Assembly: GCA_037954235.1 (NCBI GenBank)
Contig: JBBMOA010000018.1
Coordinates: 500,001-564,000 of the forward strand
Reading direction: 5' to 3'
Length of the DNA stretch: 64,000 nucleotides
DNA from: Aulostomus chinensis
Taxonomy: Eukaryota; Chordata; Actinopteri; Syngnathiformes; Aulostomidae
Of this stretch, positions 23,701 through 35,596 are shown piece by piece. Both the position numbers and the translations under genes were made by a program. The notes below the pieces were generated by a model, which saw only the letters and a list, made by a program, of their open reading frames with translations, was not told the origin of the DNA and ran no database searches. Position 1 is the first letter of the stretch, and each line of letters begins with the position of its first letter.

Positions 23701-26700
23701 TTCAGGCAGAGGTGAACATTTTGATTCAGAATGAATGTAACAGGGCTCTGGTTGTCCTGATATTAACATCTGTACTCATGAGGGAGTGGACAGGTTTTTG
23801 ATTTCAGCATCGTGTGAGGAGCTTTGTGCAGAAATTGAAAACAACAAACAATATTAATAACCATATTTTAATTTACAGAGTATTGCCTTAAATAAGAATG
23901 CTTGGGTTTTTATTTGCTCATAATGTTCCTTTTATATCAAGGAAGGAAAGTAAAAGTACTATGTATTCCTTCCCACTCCTTTACAGAAATGTAAAGGGAA
24001 CTACAAAACTGTTCAGAATCTTTAGTTTGCGTTGTTTCATGACACCTCTGTTTACATTTTTGAAATTCATAAAAATCTAAAGTCATGAAGGAGGGGAGCT
24101 GGTCAACCGATGGAGACCTGAACCTCTCACCAAACTCAATTCAGAAAACCAGCATTTTACAGGTTGAGCACCAGTAACCCATCAGACTTGACAATGCATC
24201 ATCATGGACATTTGCAGTGGGTGTCAGGATGTCGTTATTTCAGCATCATTAGGGATCATTTATTGCTATTGGATCAAGTTAGAAATCTAAGTTGGGAGCA
24301 GCAGTCCCTCAGTTTAACAAGTTTTGGTGTTTGTAGGTATGAGATCCTGGCGGCTACTGCGATCCCGAAGGGCTTCATGGATGGGAAGCAGGCGTGTTGT
24401 CTGATGGTGAGCCAAACACATGAAACCACATCATGAAAATACCTGAGCTTCCTACGCATTATGGCTAGTTGTTGTCCTCTAGGTGAAACACCTGGATCTG
24501 GATCCGAACCTCTATCGTATTGGTCAGAGTAAGATGTTCTTCAGGACGGGAGTCTTGGCTCAGCTGGAGGAAGAGAGAGACCTCAAACTCACCGTCGTCA
24601 TCATCTCCTTCCAAGCTCAAGCTCGAGGATTCCTGGCCCGCAAGTACGAGGAATCCTTTCCTGCTTTCTCTGAGTATACATGCTAAATATAACATTTCAC
24701 ACAAATGGCAACATATCCAAAAGGTCAAAGGTCAATTTCAATGTGACATCACTCAGTTATGTTCTTCTGTAATTCATTCCCTTCTCAGTAGCACCTTGAG
24801 GGAAAAAAAAACTTTATTCCAATTTGCACAAAAAGTTTACTCTTAAAGTCTGCACTGAAGCTGGTATATTTTACTACATGCTTGGACAAACATGGATGAA
24901 AAGCTGTAATAAGTCATCTTTGTAGACAATATGGTTAGATGTCCTAGCGCAGTCACACAAGTCTTTATGAATACGTGTTTTCTGAAAATATATTTTCAGG
25001 GCATTCAGCAAACGTCAGCAGCAGCTGAGCGCCATGAAGGTCATCCAGAGGAACTGCGCCTGTTACCTCAAACTGAAGAACTGGCAGTGGTGGAGGCTCT
25101 TCACAAAGGTTCACTTCACTTCAGACCCTAACCACAACTACTGGTCCAGCCCTAACTTTAACTACCCTCACATCAACTTGTGTTTTTATCATCATTTGAA
25201 ATTTGATTACAGAACCAGCGCATGAGGCAATGAGGACATATGTATCATATGCATGCTATGATCAAACATGCCATTGGTGAGCATAATCTTGAATCTTGAA
25301 GATGTAGGTCTTCAACGAAAGTGGCCCCAGAATGGATCCTTGAGGAACTCCACATGTAATTCTTTTGTCTGAGCTGATCTGCAACAATCTGCAAATTACA
25401 CCAACTAGTCCACATCCTTTGACTCAAACCGGTTTAGTTCCAGATAGCAAGGAGGTCAATAACAGACCTGGGACATGGACTCTGGGATTTGGGCATAATT
25501 GCCTAGTGAAATAAAGGAGGAAATAAACGAGTGTTCATTGGGTGAGAGCTTTGTCAGCGAGTGATGTTCACCCTTGTTTTTCTGTGGATGATGTAAGTTC
25601 TTCATTTCAAGCTGCGTAGACAGTTGAGAGTCTACAGTCGGATGGTTTTTGTGACGCCATCATTTTGCTACAAATTTTACTTGCAGACATAAAAATCTTA
25701 AAATTTTTAACTTAATCTTCACCCTTCAACTGTACATGAGGTCTCGGGACACAGTTCTGATGTCCTTCATAAACATCTGTGTTGGTGTTCCAGGTGAAGC
25801 CCCTGCTGCAGGTCACCAGACAAGAAGAAGAAATGGGTCAGAAAGAGGAGGAGCTAAAGGCGGCTAGAGAGGTGGCAGCCAAGACAGAGGCGGAACTGAA
25901 GGATATCACACAGAAACACACCCATGTGAGAGAAACGCAAGCTCTTGTCTTGATCATCTACGCTTGAAAATGTCAAATAGTGATGACGCGAGTTTGTGTT
26001 CACAGCTGATGGAGGAGCGAGCCCAGCTCGAGTCGAGGCTCCAGGCAGAGACGGAGCTCTACACTGAGGCTGAGGAGATGAGGGTTCGGCTGGAGGCCAA
26101 GAAGCAGGAGCTGGAGGAGGTACTGCACGAGATGGAGGCCCGACTGGAGGAGGAGGAGGAGCGCAGTAACTCACTGCAGCAGGAGAGGAAGGACATGGAG
26201 CAGCAGCTACAGGTGGACACAGTTTAGCAGGCTGTTAGCATTAGCACCATTACTCCTCCTTTCTCTGTCTCTTCTTCCTCTTCATCATCTTTTCTGTCTC
26301 CTCAAATATCAGTTTTCTTATTAGGCACTAAAAATACTTGAAAACATTCAAGACATTCGCAAAGAGAAATAAAATAAAAAAGCAGTCAGTGATTCTGCTG
26401 TTCATGCCTGGTCTCTACATAACTTTCATATGATGTTTGGAGAACTACTGGCATGCGTGGTTGAGAGGATACTTACGTCTGTGTTTGACAGCTAGAATGG
26501 GTTGAACTTCCACATGGACGACTTCAGGCACAGCTGCAAGTGCAGCAATAGCCTGTTGGCTTGTTTATGCCCACTGACTGTCAAGAATTGGTGGCAAAAG
26601 TGCAATTTGTCGTTTGGTGAAAATAGAGCGTGAGGAGGATCATCACAACATATGAGAGAGCAGAGGTTTCCCCAGGAAAGAACCCACTTTCAGCACGTTC

Positions 26701-29700
26701 AGATGTCTGAATACATCCTGCTTCCCTCGCACGTTTTTAACTGTCCCACATGAACTTGTGTTCGACCCACACAATGTTTTCCTGCAGCAAATGGAAGCTC
26801 ACCTGGCAGATGAGGAAGACGCTCGTCAGAGGCTTCAGCTGGAGAAGGTGGCTGTGGAGGGAAAGGTGAAGAAGCTGGAAGAGGACCTTCTGCTGATGGA
26901 GGACCAGAATAACAAACTACAGAAGGTATGGGGCGGTGGGGGGGTTCGAGTCAGACATCCAGTACTCACGGGGCCTCGTGTCTGATTCCAGGAGCGAAGG
27001 CTTCTGGAGGAACGGATGGCAGATATGAACTCCAACCTCGCGGAGGAGGAGGAGAAGTCCAAGAACCTGACTAAACTCAAGAACAAACATGAGTCCATGA
27101 TCTCGGAGCTGGAGGGTCAGTCAGCCGTCCTCCATTTCTAGATGCTTCTTGTATACTTGCTCATATTCTAGAAAGAGGCCATCTTATTTCTATTTCCACA
27201 AATATTTGAGAGATGAGGGAAATGTGGGCTCTGATTATTCCTCTAGTCCTGGTCAGATGGTTTAGTTGAGCCTCTTTTTTGGTTTTAATTCTTCTGTTTC
27301 TGATCGCGTTTGTTTGCAAGCAGGATGACACAGAAACCAGCAGACAGATTTTCCTGAGATTTGGAGGAAAAGTGGCGAACGAACCAATGAACAAGTGCTT
27401 TAAGACCGATCCAGAAATGAGTCCTTTCCAGATGGCGTGATTTTCTTTTCTTTTTTGTCATTTTCATTGATTTGTCAGGAAATTTTTCATCAACCGTTAT
27501 GAAGACAATCATTTCATTAATTGGGTTTTAGCGACAGGCGGCCCGGTGGAGCAGTGGTCCTCCCTGTGGCCCCCCAGCAAGAAGGTTGTGGGTGGAGCCC
27601 CGGCTGCAGCACGGGGTCTTTCTGTGTGAGTCTCCATGTTCTCCCTGTTCCTGCTGGGTTCTCTCTGGTACTCCAGCTTCCTCCACAGTCCAAAGACATC
27701 AAGAGGGGACGAGGCTGATCCAGACTCTAAATTGACCGTAGGCGTCAGGAGAAAATGAATGGGTTTTAGCGACATGCTAATATCATCATCAGCAGCTCGG
27801 TTTAAATGTACTTGAGCTAAATTCAACAACACAGTGACGCTGTCCATGCTCTCATGTTAGCATCTTCTCATTAGCATGGCACACAAACGACTGTTGTGAA
27901 TTCATTATATTGATTATTTGCACCAGATTTCCCACAAGTCCCTCCTGCAGCTGCTGACCTGCGTCTGGATGGATGCGGCGGACTAAGCAGCAGCAGCGTG
28001 GATAGAAACTATCCATTGCACATAATAATTTTAATGTTTCCTCAAATCATTTCAACAAAGAGGCTGTAAAGGGTGTTTATGGTATGACGTTCTCATGATG
28101 TGTCCAGTGCGCTTCAAGAAGGAGGAGAAGAGTCGTCAAGATGTGGAAAAGGCCAAAAGGAAGGTGGAGGCAGAGCTCGCCGACCTCCAGGAGCAGCACG
28201 CTGACCAGCAGGCACAACTAGCTGAGCTACGAGCTCAGCTGGCTGCCAAGGAGGAGGAGCTCCAGGCCACTCAGGCCCGGTGACTGGGACAAACACACAA
28301 CCAGCTTGATCCTCAGGGTCAGATGTGAAGATGTGAAATACTAATCTTCAACTTTCTCACAACCTACCTCAGTTTGGAGGAGGAGAGCAACCAGAAGGGC
28401 TCGGCAGTGAGGAGGGTCCGGGAGCTGGAGGTCCTGCTCTCAGAGCTGCAGGAGGACTTGGAGGCTGAGAAGGTGGCCAGGGGGAAGGTGGAGGCGGTGC
28501 GCAGGGAGCTGGGGGAGGAGCTGAACACCCTCCGCTCAGAGCTGGAGGACAGCCTGGACACCACTGCTGCCCAGCAGGAGCTACGGTGCGTTCCACTCCT
28601 CCTACATTCTTACACATCTTCTTCTCATTCACTGTTTGGGTTAAAGTCAAGACAGTTTGTCAAATTATTATTATTAAACTGTTAAATTCAGGCCACTCAG
28701 GGTCTCTGAATGAAAACACTCACGAGAGTAGATGAGACTACTCAGCTGCTCCTGCGGCTAACATCATGTGTCAGCCCAGTTCTGTCACAAGGGTTAAGTT
28801 AATGTGGCACCACTGACAGGCGACAGCCACGCAGTCGCTCCAGACCAGATCCACCCAAAACCACTTAACTGCCTGACTGAGACGTACAGAGCAGCTCATG
28901 AGGTATTTGGATGACGATGGAACGAGTCTGCCATGAACCTGCTGTACGAAGGACAAGATGACGAGGACATGGGAGACTTTTCTTTTTCTGTCCGTGCAGG
29001 AAAGAAGTGAAACACTGACTTTTACCTCTGATAGAGGAGAAGATCAGTATGGACAGACACAGTCTCGCCCAAGAGTGTCACGACCGTAAATGGGAGCTCA
29101 GGCTTCTGGGGGTTATTGTTTCAGGTATTCAGCTAAAATGTTGTGTCTCTGTGGTTGTCAGGGCAAAGCGTGAGCAGGAGGTGGCCATGCTGAAGAAGGC
29201 TATGGACGAGGAGGGGCGGAGCCATGAGGCCCAGATCCAGGATCTGAGACAGAAACACAGTCAGACTGTGGAGACGCTGACGGAGCAGCTGGAACAGGCC
29301 AAGAGGGTTAGAACCACCACAAACACAATCCTGACACCTTTAGTGACTCTCCACAGGTCAAATCATTGAGGCGCCCCCTGGTGGCCAACAGCTGTACACC
29401 TCTATTGCCTTGCATGTTGATAGCACACACTGCAGCCAAACTAACCAGAAACAAGCCTTTCACTCATGCCTCTGCTGGTCCAGGTCCGGGCAGGTATGGA
29501 GAAAGTCAAGCAGGCTCTGGAGAAGGAGACAGCGGACCTGGGGGCGGACCTGCGATCCCTCGCCAGTGCCAAGCAGGATGTGGAGCACAAGAAGAAGAAG
29601 GTGGAGGGTCAGCTGAATGACCTGCAGTCACGCTTCAATGAGAGCGAGCGGCAGAGGACGGAGCTGGGGGAGCGAGCGTCCAAGATGACGGTGAGGTCAC

Positions 29701-32700
29701 AGTAGCTCCTCCCTTTGACTCCCATAATCTTACTCCCAAACCTGTTTCTGCTTCTCTGCTAGCTGGAGCTGGACAGCATGACAGGTCTGCTGAATGAGGC
29801 GGAGGGGAAGAACATCAAGCTAAGTAAAGACGTCTCCAGTCTGTCCTCAAAGCTGCAGGACACCCAGGTGAGGGGCAGGTGTTAGTGTTCACTGTGTTTT
29901 AGTCTGATAATGTGAGGGGTTGGCCTAGGAGTAAGATCCGTGACATCACAGCGAGACTGGAGCCGATCATGGTCCAGAACAAGTGTTGCTGGAGCCTCTC
30001 TGACATGTCCTCTCACCGTCCCGGGTCTGGTATCCAGGAGCTGCTGTCAGACGAGACATGTCAGAAGCTGAATCTATCTGGACGTCTCCATCAGATGGAG
30101 GACGAGAGGATGGGTGTGATGGAGCAGCTGGAGGAGGAGAGCGAGGCCAGGCGGGCCCTGGAGAGGCAGGTGTCCAGCCTCAACATGCAGGTCAGTAAAA
30201 GTAGGAAGTAAAAGTAGGCCATGAGGCCTTTACAATCCCTCAAGAACAGATCCAGACTGGATCATATTATACTGAGGAGATCAAGTGTTAAGATTTGTGG
30301 TCCTTTGTGCTCTCAGCTGTCTGATTACAAGAAGAAGCTGGACGAGATGTTGGGGACACTGGAACTGCTGGAGGAGGGAAAGAAGCGTCTGCAGCGCGAA
30401 CTTGAGGCGGCCAACGGCGAGTACGAGGAGAAGGCCGCAGCCTACGACAAGCTGGACAAGAGCCGCAGCCGTCTACAGCAGGTGATGGAGGACGCCCTCA
30501 TGGACCTGGACAGCCAGCGCCAGCTGGTGTCCAACCTGGAGAAGAAGCAGAAGAAGTTCGACCAGGTCAGTCCGACACCTCCCAGAGGGGTTTCAGACCC
30601 CCGTAGCAGCTGGTTACTGCAGTTTTAGATACCTGTTCTCCAAACTGTCACAAGAAGTTTAATGGCCTGTGAGCTCTTTTGATGTTGGCCAGACATACAG
30701 TACGTGATGCAGGGGGCGGAGTCTTAAGACCCGCCTCCACCCCACCTAAGGATGTAGTTCCTGACTGGGCTTGAAAGGTGGCCAGTGAAGTCACTGGTCC
30801 TCGAGCTGGGAGATGTGCTGGTCATCATCTTTTGCTTTTGATCTTACACACTTGTTGAATGTGCATCTTAGAGCAGTGCTTCCTTTAATACGGCTGTCAC
30901 CATGACAACCAAAGTTCAGACAGAACATAAACTGCTCTCGTCTCACCTTCCTCTGCTAGTAAGTCCACATATATTTGTGTCTGTAGCCGAAGAACAGCTG
31001 TAATGTCACTATCAACATTAAACATCATCTTGTAAAATTCCTGTTATCTGCTGATAGTACTTCAGATATTATAGTACATCAGATGTTTGGGGGTATTTGG
31101 ACAGAGCAGGTTTCCTCTGGGACACTGAGGGTCAGACGGACTTGTCCAGGTCCCTGCTGGCGCAGGACGGACATTTGGTGCCACCTGAGACGCTGAACCT
31201 GCTGATGTGGTGTTATCAGATGCTGGCGGAGGAGCGAGCCGTGTCCTGTAAGTTTGCTGAGGAGCGAGACCGAGCAGAGGCGGAGGTGAGGGAGAAAGAG
31301 ACCCGGGTATTGGCTCTGGGCCGAGCACTGGAAGAGAGACAGGATGCTCTCGAAGAGGCTGAGAAGACCGTGAAGGCCCTGCGAGCTGAGATGGACGACC
31401 TGGTCAGCTCCAAGGACGACGCTGGAAAGAGTGTAAGCAGCATCATCTTCTCAGGTGAGGAGTGTGTGGCTGCAGGCGTCTGACCTTCATCCTCCTTCAG
31501 GTCCACAACCTGGAAAAGGCCAAGCGTGGTCTGGAGACCATGGTGGAGCAGATGAGGGTCCAGATAGAGGAGCTGGAGGACGAGCTGCAGGACACAGAGG
31601 ATGCGAAGCTGCGTCTGGAGGTCAACAGTCAGGCTCTCCAAGTCCAGCATGAGAGGGAGCTGCAGGGGCGCGAGGAGGCCGGCGAGGAGAAGAGGAGGCA
31701 GCTCCTCAAGCAGGTACAAGGACGACACTGACAGCTGTCAGGAGGCCACTCGGCCCTGAACATCTCTATCCCTCACCAGACAAGTTACACTGAAGGCTTT
31801 CATGGATCAGTGTGTCACAATTACTGCAGTACTACTGTACAAGACAAATACAGCTGGCAACAACAAAGAGACTTTAACATGAAACAAAAAAAAGACCATT
31901 TAAGCTTACAAGATAAATTTCTTAATTATGAATTAATAATTTAGAGGTTTGATGTCGACCTGCACGGAATCAAAATCTATGTTTGATGTGGTTTCAGCTG
32001 TGCTGTGCTACCATAGTGAGTCTGAACATGATGGGTTTACTACCTGTCTCTGCTCGGCCAGGTGTGGGAGCTGGAGGCGGAGCTAGACGAGGAGAAGAAG
32101 CAGCGAGGTCAGGCATCTGGCGCCAAGAAGAAGCTGGAGGGGGCGCTGAAGGACATGGAGGACCAGCTGGAGGGCACCAGCAGGGGGCGCGATGAGGCCG
32201 TCAAGCAGCTCCGCAAGATGCAGGTCAGCATGTGAGCAAAGGTGGCTGCTACTGGTGGCCAGTGCCAGTTGGCGGTGCGTTAGCGGTGCGTAGACTGCAG
32301 ATGTTTCCTGTTACAGTGAGTCATCATGAAATACCTCCTATAATAAAACACAACGTCTGCGAGCTGATGCGTACGGACACTCACACTAATCAGACAGGCA
32401 AAACCTCAGGCACCCAGGAAGACCTGCCGTGGAAATGTAACCAACAGCACACATCTGGAGAGAGACGCTGCCGACTTTTATTGTCCTCCAACTCATTTCC
32501 ACAAACAAGGAAAACCAGAGAAAGATTTTGGTGGTCAAAGGTCAAGGTCACTGAGACCGGCGTACAGATACCAGTGTGGGTACCCCAGTGTTCCTGGTTG
32601 TTCTAGCTGCTGCTCTGAAGTCAAACATCAGGAATGAGGCTTCAATCATTCACTTGTATTCCTCATCTACTAAGCTGAGCCGTCTCCCTCTCAGGTCCAG

Positions 32701-34660
32701 GTGAAGGAGCTCCAGAGGGAGCTTGAGGACTCGCGAGCAGCCCAGAAGGAGGCTCTGGCCTCGGCCCGGGAGTCTGAGCGCAGAACCAAGGCCATGGAGG
32801 CCGACGTGGTCCAGCTGCACGAGGTGACACTAACCAGCATCTGAGTCCTGAATTGATTTACAGCAGTGGACGAATCCACATTTGGGTGGTCTGGTGGGAG
32901 CCGGTGGCAGTGTGTTGATGGTGAGGAAAGAAACTGCGAGACTCAATGGTCTCAGCTTGGTACTTCCTGTCTGTGTGTCCAGATGTTGGTGGCGTCAGAG
33001 AGGAGTCGTAAGCAGGCGGAGACGGCGAGAGACGAACTGTCGGAGGAACTGGCCAGTAACTCCTCTGGAAGGTCAGTTTCCTTCAGAAATCATCATCATC
33101 ATCATCATCATCACTTCCTCATCTTCTCTCATCCCATCAGGTCGCTGCTGTTCGATGAGAAACGTCGCTTGGAGATGAAAATCAGCAGCCTGGAGGAGGA
33201 GCTGGAGGAGGAGCAGGCCAGTGTGGAGAGTCTCAATGAGCGTCTGAGGAAGAGCCAGCAACTGGTAGGAGACCACCCCCCAGACAGGCGTGGACGAGAT
33301 AAGTGTTCATCATTGCGTCTTCTCCTGGTCTCGGCAGGTGGAGCAGCTGGGCGGAGAGCTGGCGGTGGAGAAGTCCTCGGTCCAGAGCAGGGAGGCGTCC
33401 AGGCAACAGCTGGAGAAACAGAACCGAGAGCTGAAGGCCAAGCTGCAGGAAACAGAGGGTCAGGGCCGCTCCAAGCTCAAGTCCTCCATCGCCGCCCTGG
33501 AGGCCAAGCTGAGAGAGGCAGAGGAGCAGCTGGAGATAGAGAGCAGGTAATGTTGCATGCTGGGACACTGAGTTTAAATCACATGTGGAGAAGAGTCAGG
33601 TGATATCGTATCACGCATGTAGAGAACGTCAGGCCAACACCAAGAACCTGCGTCAGAAGGAGAAGAAGCTGAAGGATCTGACCATCCAAATGGAGGATGA
33701 GAGGAAGCAGGCGCAGCAGTACAAAGACCAGGTGACCAGGCTCCGCCCATCGTGACCACCATGACAATAAAAGAGGGACAGTAAAAGAAGCTGGACTCAG
33801 GAGTGGCTGTCTGTTGGATCTCTGTGCAGGTGGAGAAGGGGAACATGCGGGTGAAGCAGCTGAAGCATCAGCTGGAGGAGGTGGAGGAGGAGGCACAGCG
33901 TGTGGCAGCCGCCCGCAGGAAGCTGCAGAGGGAGCTGGAGGAGTCGGCCGAGGCCAACGAGGCCCTGAGCAGGGAGGTGGTGTCACTGAGGAGCAAACTC
34001 AGGTACCAGGGCTCACCGCTGCAACAGCAAGGGGCTGAACACATTCTCCTCAGGGTTTTCTGTCAGATGGTCAAAAGTTCTGACGAGTACTGGTCGTATT
34101 TGTTCCTGCGCTGCTCTACGGTGGTGGACAGGTACCTGCCATGACCCTCCACGGAGGAATGCTAACACTTCCCACCCACCACCAGAGCTAAGCTAGCGGG
34201 TCTCTGCTCCCTGATATTACAGAACATCTCTGGAACCTCAGCTGGGTTGAACAGGAAGTGAACAGAGGCAGATTTTCCTCTCGACAGGTTACTGTCACGC
34301 TGCTCTGCTGAGGAGGGTCTCCTCCCCTCCTCGCCATCTTCATCCTGACGCCATTTCTACTTCCTCCAGTTTTGAATCTGTTCGAATCTCACTTTGCACC
34401 TTCTGTTGTCCTCCTCCTGTTGGGTTGGGTGTTCCAGGCGTGGGGGCGAGGTGGTCTTCGGTGGTCCCAGTCTTCGAAGCGGTGGGGGCAGTGGTGGAAG
34501 CATCAGGAGCTTGGGGCTGGTGGGGGGCATCAGCCGGAGGAGCACCATCATAGAGAACTCAGTGGAGCTGCAGGAGGAGGAAGAGCCTCCCTCACCACCC
34601 TCCCCCGCCTCCACCCCCCCTCCGGACGCCCGTGGGGAGGCGAACGCCCCTGATGAGTAG
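10218..34660 (+). CDS. myh11: Smooth-muscle-type myosin II heavy chain (MYH11-like), 42 coding exons
   Basis: Actin-based motor that forms bipolar thick filaments. The joined exons give 2008 residues in one frame. Visible: P-loop GESGAGKT (175-182), loop-1 insert (208-217), switch I NDNSSRF (242-248), switch II DIAGFE (465-470), SH2/SH1 cysteines (707, 717), two IQ motifs (about 793-840), invariant Pro 849, coiled-coil rod to about 1935, then a 73-residue non-helical tail. Exons: 10218-10382, 10730-10900, 12511-12667, 13970-13997, 14436-14535, 14740-14769, 15147-15239, 15349-15412, 15837-15935, 16955-17098, 17535-17630, 18016-18134, 19629-19781, 19891-20064, 20475-20648, 22401-22515, 22632-22825, 23590-23711, 24337-24406, 24483-24643, 25000-25108, 25794-25925, 26006-26212, 26788-26925, 26992-27115, 28108-28279, 28373-28585, 29162-29306, 29484-29690, 29763-29867, 30038-30190, 30317-30565, 31220-31432, 31501-31713, 32062-32223, 32695-32823, 32983-33071, 33141-33264, 33338-33546, 33623-33731, 33830-34002, 34438-34660. 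The ATG at 10218 has a good context (AACATGG) and fits the family N-terminus. The tail-to-tail nde1 neighbour and the loop-1 exon favour MYH11 over MYH9/10/14. Which teleost paralog (a or b) is undecided. Confidence 0.93.
11171..11303 (+). repeat. Dispersed repeat, copy 1 (partner at 57204-57362)
   Basis: Starts CAAACGTTTGGTTCTGTTGA and is about 80-90% identical to 57204-57362, which carries a short extra segment. It lies in a myh11 intron. In one frame both copies encode GYVSDSTTTTSP followed by FTLV, so an old coding origin is possible. The family was not recognised. Confidence 0.7.
14671..14739 (+). repeat. (TG)31 tract and acceptor of the loop-1 microexon
   Basis: A pure TG run at 14671-14732 takes the place of a normal polypyrimidine tract immediately before the acceptor GCAG ending at 14739. 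The exon then begins with four more CAG triplets, so any CAG can serve as the 3' splice site. Confidence 0.85.
14740..14769 (+). other. myh11: myh11 loop-1 insert exon (SM-B type)
   Basis: A 30-nt, phase-0 exon encoding QQQQGGSLAY between KKDVSP and GELEKQ, in the nucleotide-pocket loop 1. Mammalian MYH11 has an alternatively spliced 7-residue insert (SM-B) at this place that raises motor speed. Skipping this exon keeps the frame (1998 residues). The donor is TAT|GTGAGT. Alternative use is inferred from the family. Confidence 0.8.
15985..16200 (+). repeat. Dispersed repeat, copy 1 (inverted partner near 45930-46150)
   Basis: Contains GTATGTTTAGCTTGAAGCTA, AAACGTCTGGTCACCA and CCAGGTCTCCTTGATCCAGA. 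The same words in the same order occur reversed at about 45930-46150. Roughly 80% identity by eye, non-coding, in a myh11 intron. Probably an old transposable element; its ends were not resolved. Confidence 0.65.
18135..19628 (+). other. Long AT-rich myh11 intron, nothing recognised
   Basis: A 1.5-kb intron, T-rich on the plus strand, with many short TAGCTT-like words. No gene, long open frame or clear mobile element was seen. Confidence 0.5.
20985..21770 (-). mobile_element. Degenerate LINE reverse-transcriptase fragment
   Basis: The minus-strand frames read in RT order: an LFKYADATVLV segment (about 21672-21710), a WKYLGTETD segment, and an AQQRLHLLRKLSSF segment near 21380. This is the catalytic-to-thumb part of CR1/L2/Rex-type non-LTR reverse transcriptases. 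The catalytic box should read YADD; here the second Asp is Ala (codon 21678-21680). The pieces lie in different frames, so the copy is dead. It sits antisense in the myh11 intron between 20648 and 22401. Confidence 0.75.
22893..23450 (+). repeat. 34-bp GC-rich minisatellite in a myh11 intron
   Basis: About 16 units of roughly CACCGTCCCCCACGCCCTAA followed by CCAGGACGCGGCGG. Several are shortened or carry GGCTGCAGCTGCA in place of GGACGCGGCGG. Every unit includes CCCTAACC. The array starts 68 bases after the donor at 22825. It is strongly strand-asymmetric (C-rich plus strand). Short open frames into it are artefacts. Confidence 0.9.
25285..25410 (-). mobile_element. Short LINE reverse-transcriptase remnant
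   Basis: The minus strand encodes ITCGVPQGSILGPL (GVPQGSILGP at 25322-25351), a highly conserved palm motif of non-LTR retrotransposons. Only about 40 codons are recognisable. It lies in a myh11 intron, antisense to the gene. Confidence 0.75.
27537..27760 (+). mobile_element. SINE-like element with 14-bp target-site duplication
   Basis: A complete forward copy: head GGCGGCCCGGTGGAGCAGTG with box A-like TGGAGCAGTGG, body with CTTCCTCCACAGTCCAAAGA, and tail region TCTAAATTGACCGTAGGCG. The direct repeats GGGTTTTAGCGACA at 27523-27536 and 27761-27774 are perfect target-site duplications, so this was a retroposition into the myh11 intron after exon 26992-27115. Confidence 0.85.
34223..34257 (+). 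other. myh11: Candidate SM2-like alternative terminal exon of myh11
   Basis: Inside the last intron a pyrimidine-containing acceptor (GATATTACAG, ending 34222) is followed, in the frame left by exon 33830-34002, by codons for TSLEPQLG and a stop at 34248-34250. A possible donor (GTGAAC) is at 34258. Mammalian MYH11 has a small cassette exon here that gives the shorter SM2 tail. Position and frame fit; sequence similarity is not evident, so confidence is low. Confidence 0.3.
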
Positions 34661-34940
34661 CACAGCTCATCGCAGTGCACCTCAACACAAATATCTCTAT
34701 TATAATGTTTGTGAAAGTACTTTGAACGTTTCTCCACACTTTAGAAACACTTTCATTTTTCTATGGGATTGAAGGTTGAACAATTAAGACACAACTGACA
34801 ACTTTAATGTTGTTTTCAGACTGAACAGGAACTTTTTCAACAACTTATCAGGATAGGAACGGCATCTCCCTTTTTCATTTTGTTTGCAAATTCAGAATCT
34901 AAATGGATGAATAAACAACCCATCAAAATGAGGCCAAAAC
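34661..34940 (+). terminator. myh11 3' UTR with polyadenylation signal
   Basis: AATAAA at 34910-34915, 250 bases after the stop codon, is the first canonical signal. Cleavage would fall near 34930-34940. Confidence 0.55.
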
Positions 34941-35596
34941 CAGAATTATTGGCTCTCTAATTATTTTCCATGACAGATGTGTTGAGGTAGCATCAACCAT
35001 GGCTAGCATGCTAGCACTCCCCCACTCAGTTAGCCATGTTTTTAGCAAGCTAGTCTCAACGTGTCATTTTAGGTTGATTGATTCAATATGAGCAGGTGAT
35101 AATTCTCTGGCTTGATGCTGAACTAATATCATCCTTGTATTATATACAGAAGTAAACTGTTATCATGAGTTATACTGTCGCTAATGCTAGCTAGCTAACG
35201 TCACCTTTTTTTAACTGTTATTATTGATGGAGTCAAATGAGAGGTGATTAATCAGTGGGCACGTTGAGAGCCTGTGATTGGCTGATTAAATAACCGCTTT
35301 AAAAAAGTTTAAATTTGGGTTTTTGTCAGCAAACAGGAAGTTAGCATTGAAGGGATGGGGTATTTTTGTAGTCCATCAGAAATTTAGCATTTATTTTTGA
35401 AGAACCCGAGCATCAAACTTGAGCTGCTCGGGGGTCCTGTCATTCTAGAGGAAACGTTTATCCAGAATCATGTTTTCACTGAGACACGACAACTAAAACT
35501 CTGTAAAAACAGGTTCTATTAAACTGCAACCAAACTCCAGCTGTGTCCCGTTTCCTCTTCAAATCACTTCACAAAAAACATCTTTTGTTGCTACAT
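34941..35596. other. Spacer between convergent 3' ends
   Basis: About 0.65 kb between the myh11 poly(A) signal and the farther nde1 signal. AT-rich, with no gene seen. In human the two transcripts overlap; here they may only approach each other. Confidence 0.4.

Larger units (their letters stand above)
12668..32694 (+). other. Other long myh11 introns: nothing further recognised
   Basis: Introns 12668-13969, 16200-16954, 23712-24336, 26213-26787, 28586-29161, 30566-31219, 31714-32061 and 32224-32694 were read on both strands. Apart from a C-run at about 13915-13932 I found no gene, RNA gene or clear mobile element in them. Confidence 0.4.

Noticed and set aside
10218..34660. Identification as MYH14, MYH9 or MYH10
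   Set aside because: Parts of the rod (HERELQGREEAGEEKRRQL) resemble MYH14, but the SM-B-type loop-1 exon and the nde1/mpv17l synteny fit MYH11. A phylogeny would settle it.
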